Assembly (NCBI RefSeq): GCF_032854445.1
Contig: NC_088299.1
Location: forward strand, 11,031,608-11,095,607
Source: Liolophura sinensis
Taxonomy: Eukaryota; Mollusca; Polyplacophora; Chitonida; Chitonidae
DNA: 64,000 bases
Reading direction: 5' to 3'
Below the pieces are notes generated by a model, which worked only from the letters and a program-made list of their open reading frames with translations, did no database searches and had not been told where the DNA came from. Both the position numbers and the translations under genes were made by a program. Positions 58,901 through 64,000 of the stretch are shown piece by piece (position 1 is the first letter of the stretch; each line of letters opens with the position of its first letter).

Positions 58901-60362
58901 GGATACCTGAGTGTTGTAGATAACACCCATGTGTTCGATGGATGAGCGAGGATACCTGAGTGTTGTAGATAACACACATGTGTTAGATGGATGAGCAAGG
59001 AAACCTGAGAGTTGTAGATAACACCCATGTGTTCAATGGATGAGCGAGGATACCTAAGTGTTGTAGATAACACCCATGTGTTCAATGGATGAGCGAAGAT
59101 ACCTGAATGTTGTAGATAACACCAATGTGTTCGATGGATGAGCCAGGATACCTGAGTGTTGTAGATAACACCCATGTGTTCGATAGGTGAGCGAGGGTAC
59201 CTGAGAGTTGTAGATAACACCCATGTGTTCGATGGATGAGCGACGATACCTGAGTGTTGTGGATAACACCCATGCGTTCGATGGATGATCGAAGATACCT
59301 GGGTGTTGCAGATAACACCCATGTGTTCGATGGATGAGCGAGGATACCTGAGAGTTGTAGATAACACCCATGTGTTCGATGGACGAGCGACGATACCTGA
59401 GTGTTGTAAATAACACCCATGTGTTCGATGGATGAGCGAAGATACCTGGGTGTTGTAGATAACACCCATGTGTTCGATGGATGAGCGAAGATACCTGGGT
59501 GTTGTAGATAACACCAATGTGTTCGATGGATGAGTGAGGATACCTGAGTGTTGTAGATAACACCCATGTGTTCAATGGATGAGCGAAGATACCTGGGTGT
59601 TGTAGATAACACCCATGTGTTCGATGGATGAGCGAAGATACCTGGGTGTTGTAGATAACACCAATGTGTTCGATGGATGAGCGACGATACCTGAGTGTTG
59701 TGGATAACACCCATGTGTCCGATGGATGAGCGAAGATACCTGGGTGTTGTAGATAACCCCCATGTGTTCGATGGATGAGTGAGGATACCTGAGTGTTGTA
59801 GGTAACACCAATGTGTTCGATGGATGAGCCAGGATACCTGGGTGTTGTAGATAACACCCATGTGTCCGATGGATGAGCGAAGATACCTGGGTGTTGTAGA
59901 TAACCCCCATGTGTTGGATGGATGAGTGAGGATACCTTAGTGTTGTAGGTAACACCAATGTGTTCGATGGATGAGCCAGGATACCTGGGTGTTGTAGATA
60001 ACACCCATGTGTTCGATGGATGAGCGAAGATACCTGAGTGTTGTAGATAACACCCATGTGTTCGATGGATGAGCGAAGATACCTGAGTGTTGTAGATAAC
60101 ACCCATGTGTTCGATGGATGAGCGACGATATCTGAGTGTTGTGGATAACACCCATGTGTTCGATGGGTGAGCGAGGATACCTGAGTGTTGTAGGTAACAC
60201 CAATGTGTTCGATGGATGAGCGAAGATACCTGAGTGTTGTAGATAACACCCATGTGTTCGATGGATGAGCGAGGATACCTGAGTGTTGTGGATAACACCC
60301 ATGTGTTCGATGGATGAGCGAGGATACCTGAGTGTTGTAGATAACACCTATGTGTTAGATGG
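55965..60362. repeat. 4.4-kb satellite, 49-bp unit, about 90 copies, with higher-order structure
   Basis: The unit reads gtgttgtagataacacccat, gtgttcgatggatgagcgag, gatacctga. Units differ by a few substitutions and almost no indels. Specific variant strings recur exactly 2,450 bp apart (50 units; about 56200..57675 against 58650..60125). Others recur 882 bp apart (18 units; about 56780..57700 against 57662..58582). The minus-strand unit has no stop codon in any frame. Since 49 is 1 modulo 3, long open frames with a 49-residue period (up to 708 codons, 56604..58730) arise automatically. I see no sign that they are genes. Confidence 0.97.
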
Positions 60363-60544
60363 ATGTTGGATAAAAGGACAATTGCGGATATCACCTATGT
60401 GTAATGGTTGTATGATGGCGAGTGTTGATTGTAAATCTCGTCATTACGATAAACGGAACATGAAGTCGTCATCAATGCATTGTGACCATAAAATGCCTCC
60501 ACGATGGGAGAAAATTCTCGCGAGGTATTTGATATCCTCCTGAC

Positions 60545-60625
60545 ATGATGCAACAGCGAAACCAGCGAGAGCTGGATTACAGTCTGCAACTTCATTGGTG
60601 AAGGACTGACTGACTGTGACGAATG
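60545..60625. repeat. SINE family B fragment between the two arrays
   Basis: tgacatgatgcaacagcgaa, accagcgagagctggattac and ttcattggtgaaggactgac resemble 3290..3365. Confidence 0.4.
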
Positions 60626-60639
60626 TTCGAGTTTCGCCT

Positions 60640-60930
60640 CCATCACAAGACTGAGGTGAATAAGCGAATCTCGTCTCGTCAACAAAAGAACTGATCGATG
60701 CGGATGAAGGAGTTTAATCTCGTCAACAATAAGACTCTGGCGGATGAGCGAGTTTCGCCTCGTCAACAAAAAACTGTCGCGGATGAGTGAGTTTAGTCTC
60801 GTTAATAAAAAGCCTGTGGCGGATGGGCGATTTTAGTCTCGTTAACAAAAAGACATGTGGCGGATGAGCGATTTTAGTCTCGCTGACAAAAGACTGTGAC
60901 GGATGAGCGAGTGTAGTCTCGTGCACAACA
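60640..60930. repeat. Second tandem array, about 38-41-bp unit, about 7 copies
   Basis: Units contain ggcggatgagcgattttagt, ctcgttaacaaaaagac. The segment ggatgagcga is also part of the 49-bp unit of the adjacent satellite. Minus frames (60395..60769, 60723..60926) are periodic artefacts. Confidence 0.8.
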
Positions 60931-62382
60931 CAACATTAGAGGTGCCACACATCGCATTCTATCTTACCTATATGTGTAGTCTTCAACGCGCTTAACTGCG
61001 AGTACTAGGCAGTTCCTTGGCACAGAAGAGTCGAACAGGGATGTGTAAATGTAGACAGATGTCCACATTAGCCCACACAGGGGTGCGTACTGCAGTGTTA
61101 CACATTTCCGTCGCTGGTCTTTCTACTAAATTAGGTTAGAAATGGGCTTGGACGGGCGATCCAAAATTCCCTGTGGCATCTTAAACAAATACTAACTTCC
61201 TCTAGTCTCACTGCTGTGTGAATAGAGCAGTCAAATTCTAGTACCCAGCATATGCCCCACAGTTTGAGGTGTATGCCCTGCTATTTGTAACGTAGTGCTG
61301 ATGTCTGACATTGTTGACAGATTTACTTTCCCGATGTTATAGCGTACATGTGTACATATGCATTGAGCACTTCTACGTATATGGCGCTCGGCGCTTGATG
61401 TAATGTGTTTATGTCACTGTTGCTGGACGACCCTAATGAGATGCCTAGTTATGATTAAAGAGAGCTTATTAACTAGCGTTATGCTCAGTTTGGGTACTGA
61501 TTAAATTTATGCGCCTGGAACATTCCTTGCGTCTTTGAGGCATAGTTGAAACTTGTTGACTGATTCCCTTTAAATGTGTTATGCAATCATTTTTCTTGAG
61601 CATTTATTGATTTTTTTCTGCTATTTTAAACAAAAAAACTAGAATAATAATTTTGAAAAAATACTATAATGTTAGCTATTTCCGACGATCAGTGTGAACA
61701 CACGCAGCTGAACAATCACCACCTTTTTCTGACATGTTTGGTAACGCTTTAAATCAATTTTAATAAAGAATTCTTAAGTCCATGGGATGCGCCTTGCCAG
61801 AGAAACCGGAAACACGACGTTGCATCACCCCTAACCCACGCCTTTTTTAGTCTCAATGGCAAAAGGCATGGCGGGGTTCACGTGACGGCACGCCGTAAAT
61901 AAGTGATAAATTAATAAAATGGCGGCTCTTCGATTTTGCTCACTTTAAACTCGAATAATATATATATGTACAACATCATAAAAAATAGAAAGCTACACTT
62001 TTAAAACTTTGGGTAGGATGTTTTATCGATCCATATATACATCTGATTTAGACTTGTGTGTCCTTTTAAATACCAAATGACCTAAAGTCCACCAATCCCC
62101 TTGAGAGATATTTTGCGTGGTCGACCAGTCAGTCTGTATATTAGGGTGCTTTATGGTTCAGCTATGGATAGCCATGTCTCTCGCCCCAACCAAACCTAAT
62201 TAGAACAAAAGCTCAGCATAGCTACGTTACACCGAAAAACGAACGAGTTTAGACCTCTTTGTTCAGCTCAGCGGAGTTTGCTAGTGTTTTCATGCAATGT
62301 AACTAAAAGTATCAAAGTTACACAAAGAACAAGTTGAGCAGAACGCTTGATGTTCGAATGAGGATTCCGTTGTTTCGATGAT
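60931..62382. other. Mostly unassigned stretch with a family-E scrap
   Basis: 61495..61600 (gcctggaacattccttgcgt, ctttgaggcatagttgaaac) resembles family E. No gene was recognised. Confidence 0.35.
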
Positions 62383-62625
62383 TTTATTTATTTGTTTGAT
62401 TAGTGTTTTACACCGTACTCAAGAAAATTTCACTTATGCGACGGTAGCCAGCATCATGGTGGGAGGAAAACCGGGGAGAGCCCGGGAAAAATCATCCACA
62501 GGTTACTGCCGGACCTTCCCACGTACGGTCTCAGAGGAAGCCGGCATGAGCTGGACTTGAACTCACAGCGACCGCACTGGTACGTGAGAGGCTCTTGGGT
62601 CATTGCGCCGCGCTGGCACATAACC
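62383..62625 (-). mobile_element. V-SINE, near full length
   Basis: Inverted copy from atttatttgtttgattagtg through cagcatcatggtgggaggaa to the head near gcgccgcgctggcacataac, where a C-rich simple repeat interrupts it. Confidence 0.88.
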
Positions 62626-62692
62626 ACCACCCCACCGCACCCCACCCCACCGCACCCCACCGCACCGCACCCCACCGCACCGCACCCCACCC
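62626..62692. repeat. C-rich pentamer array (CACCC/CACCG)n
   Basis: Alternating caccc and caccg units at the head end of the SINE; low complexity. Confidence 0.9.
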
Positions 62693-62816
62693 GCCCTGAT
62701 TTTAAGGCCTTACTGTAGGGAATTTGATTAGTGCAAATAACTGAGGGCATTTCTATTTGCATAAATTCATCCATCCATAAATCTGACACAAATAAATAAA
62801 TAAATATGTATGTTTG

Positions 62817-62865
62817 TGTATGCTTGGGGTTTGACGTCGTATTTAACATTTTCTTCAGCCATAAT
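62817..62865 (-). mobile_element. SINE family C tail fragment
   Basis: tatgcttggggtttgacgtc, gtatttaacattttcttcag matches the tail of the copy at 5750. Confidence 0.5.
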
Positions 62866-64000
62866 AAAGAAATAAAATAAATACATAAATATTTTCTGGG
62901 ATTTCACGCACATACAGGCTACCCCTGTTGACGTAAATAGTCGACACACTCATCTGAAGTAATAACTTAAACTTTTTAAGTGTTTTTTTTATAGAAAACC
63001 GCCAGACAGTGTCGTTAAGCCTACATAATATTGCACACGATTCTCATTTTTTGCAATATTATACACAGTTCTTTGGCATTTTCATCAATGAAGAACCGAT
63101 TATTACTCTTTTAAGCACCCGTGTTGTTTTTTTAGTACAACATTGACTTGCCATACAATTTCTGAATTCTGTATAGAGATACATTTTAAGTTGAGCCTTT
63201 CAGCGCGACGGGCAATATGCGCGAAGGAGTTGCGTCCCTTTGACTAAGCGATCACCGTTCACACAAGGCATAAATCATTAAGAACTGAAGTTTTACCAAA
63301 GTTGACTGAATGAATTATTACGGACGCCACACTGGGTATTTCAGCCATGAATTTGGTACATGACTTTACCTATATATGTTGCAAGACAATTTCTGGTTTC
63401 CTAGCTTTACCTCCCATTTGGACGAGATTATAATTGTCCAAATTGTCTTACGGACGTTTTCTGAAAATGGTTCATCGCAATGAGCTCAAACTGGATATGA
63501 GGATTTTCAATATCTAGTTACATTCCATTTTCTAGTTTTTAATCCCCGCGTCTGTATGGTCGTATAAGCGTCCACTGATTGGCGATTGATCAGGTTTGCT
63601 TTAGATTCATCAACATTTGCCATGTTCCCCCACACCGTATCGTGCGATCAGTCCAAGATTTATGACGATTACTCGCGATTTTTGGGTCGCGGGTTGTCTT
63701 AACTAGTACTGGGACTCTAGATGTGACTGCCTAGTCTGCTTTCTACATGTAGACAAAGGCCAACCAGCTGATAGAATTGATCATCTCTGAGGACTGGTGA
63801 ATTCATAAGCAGGTCAGTCAGCGAATTGAGACAACAATCTCTTTGAGTTCCAGAAACATTTTACCGTTTGTAAAAAACCTTGAGCTTTTCATGTTTTCTT
63901 TTGATTCCAGACACTCTAGTATTTAGGCGTAAATAATGAAAACAGACAAGAAATGACTTATTTGTCAAGAGAGGGAGTGGCAGACAAGAAAACATAGAGA
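62866..64000. other. Unassigned AT-rich stretch to the window end
   Basis: No coding frame, RNA gene or shared repeat was recognised. Confidence 0.3.

Noticed and set aside
55940-60394. Long minus-strand ORFs of 225-708 codons over the satellite, as repeat-protein genes
   Set aside because: The 49-bp unit has no stop in any minus frame, so long periodic frames arise automatically in all phases. There is no signal peptide, no codon bias and no defined start.

Overview
The window looks like nuclear DNA of a lophotrochozoan animal, most probably a mollusc. The evidence is spliced genes with GT-AG introns, long AT-rich non-coding stretches, many tRNA-derived SINE copies of a type I recall as common in molluscs (V-SINE/RUDI-like, identified from memory only), relics of Penelope-like retroelements, and a short-ring somatostatin/allatostatin-C type neuropeptide gene. 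There are no bacterial operons, no CRISPR array and no convincing free-standing tRNA or rRNA gene.

Two genes can be read with confidence. (1) On the + strand, 696..914 joined to 3553..4613 is the 3' part of a major facilitator superfamily transporter of the nodulin-like/NFD4-like type. The phase-1 junction is clean, and the 5' exons lie outside the window or were not recognised. (2) On the - strand, three short exons (32390..32497, 27456..27615, 23211..23287) join in matching phases into a 114-residue secreted precursor. It has a signal peptide, a propeptide, a Lys-Arg site, a disulphide-ring peptide with core CLWKVC followed by PAAPWL, a second Lys-Arg site and a stop. I read this as a somatostatin/allatostatin-C-related neuropeptide gene. 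A CCAAT box, a TATA box at -30 and a consensus initiator sit upstream. None of its exons is a long ORF, so ORF calling alone would miss the gene.

The rest is repeats. Region by region: 1-5 kb, MFS gene with SINEs and a dispersed repeat in its intron; 5-11.6 kb, SINEs and a 102-bp-arm hairpin (7145..7504); 11.6-12.4 kb, a 43-bp minisatellite; 13.3-18.2 kb, a 45-bp palindromic minisatellite inside and beside a large inverted-repeat (Foldback-like) element; 19-22.4 kb, SINEs, a possible unrecognised exon and a 49-bp array; 23-33 kb, the neuropeptide gene and its large introns; 33-44 kb, microsatellites, a GC-rich coding-like remnant between inverted pentamer arrays (36.2-37.3 kb), a 40-bp array resembling a SINE tail (41.8-42.3 kb) and an irregular array (43.2-43.8 kb); 44-54 kb, SINEs, dispersed repeats and two Penelope-like relics (RT and GIY-YIG); 55.96-60.36 kb, a 4.4-kb satellite of about 90 units of 49 bp with higher-order copies of 18 and 50 units, followed by a second array sharing a sub-motif; 61-64 kb, nothing recognisable beyond repeat fragments.

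The two genes show no functional link. All alignments here were made by eye; unit counts and boundaries are approximate.
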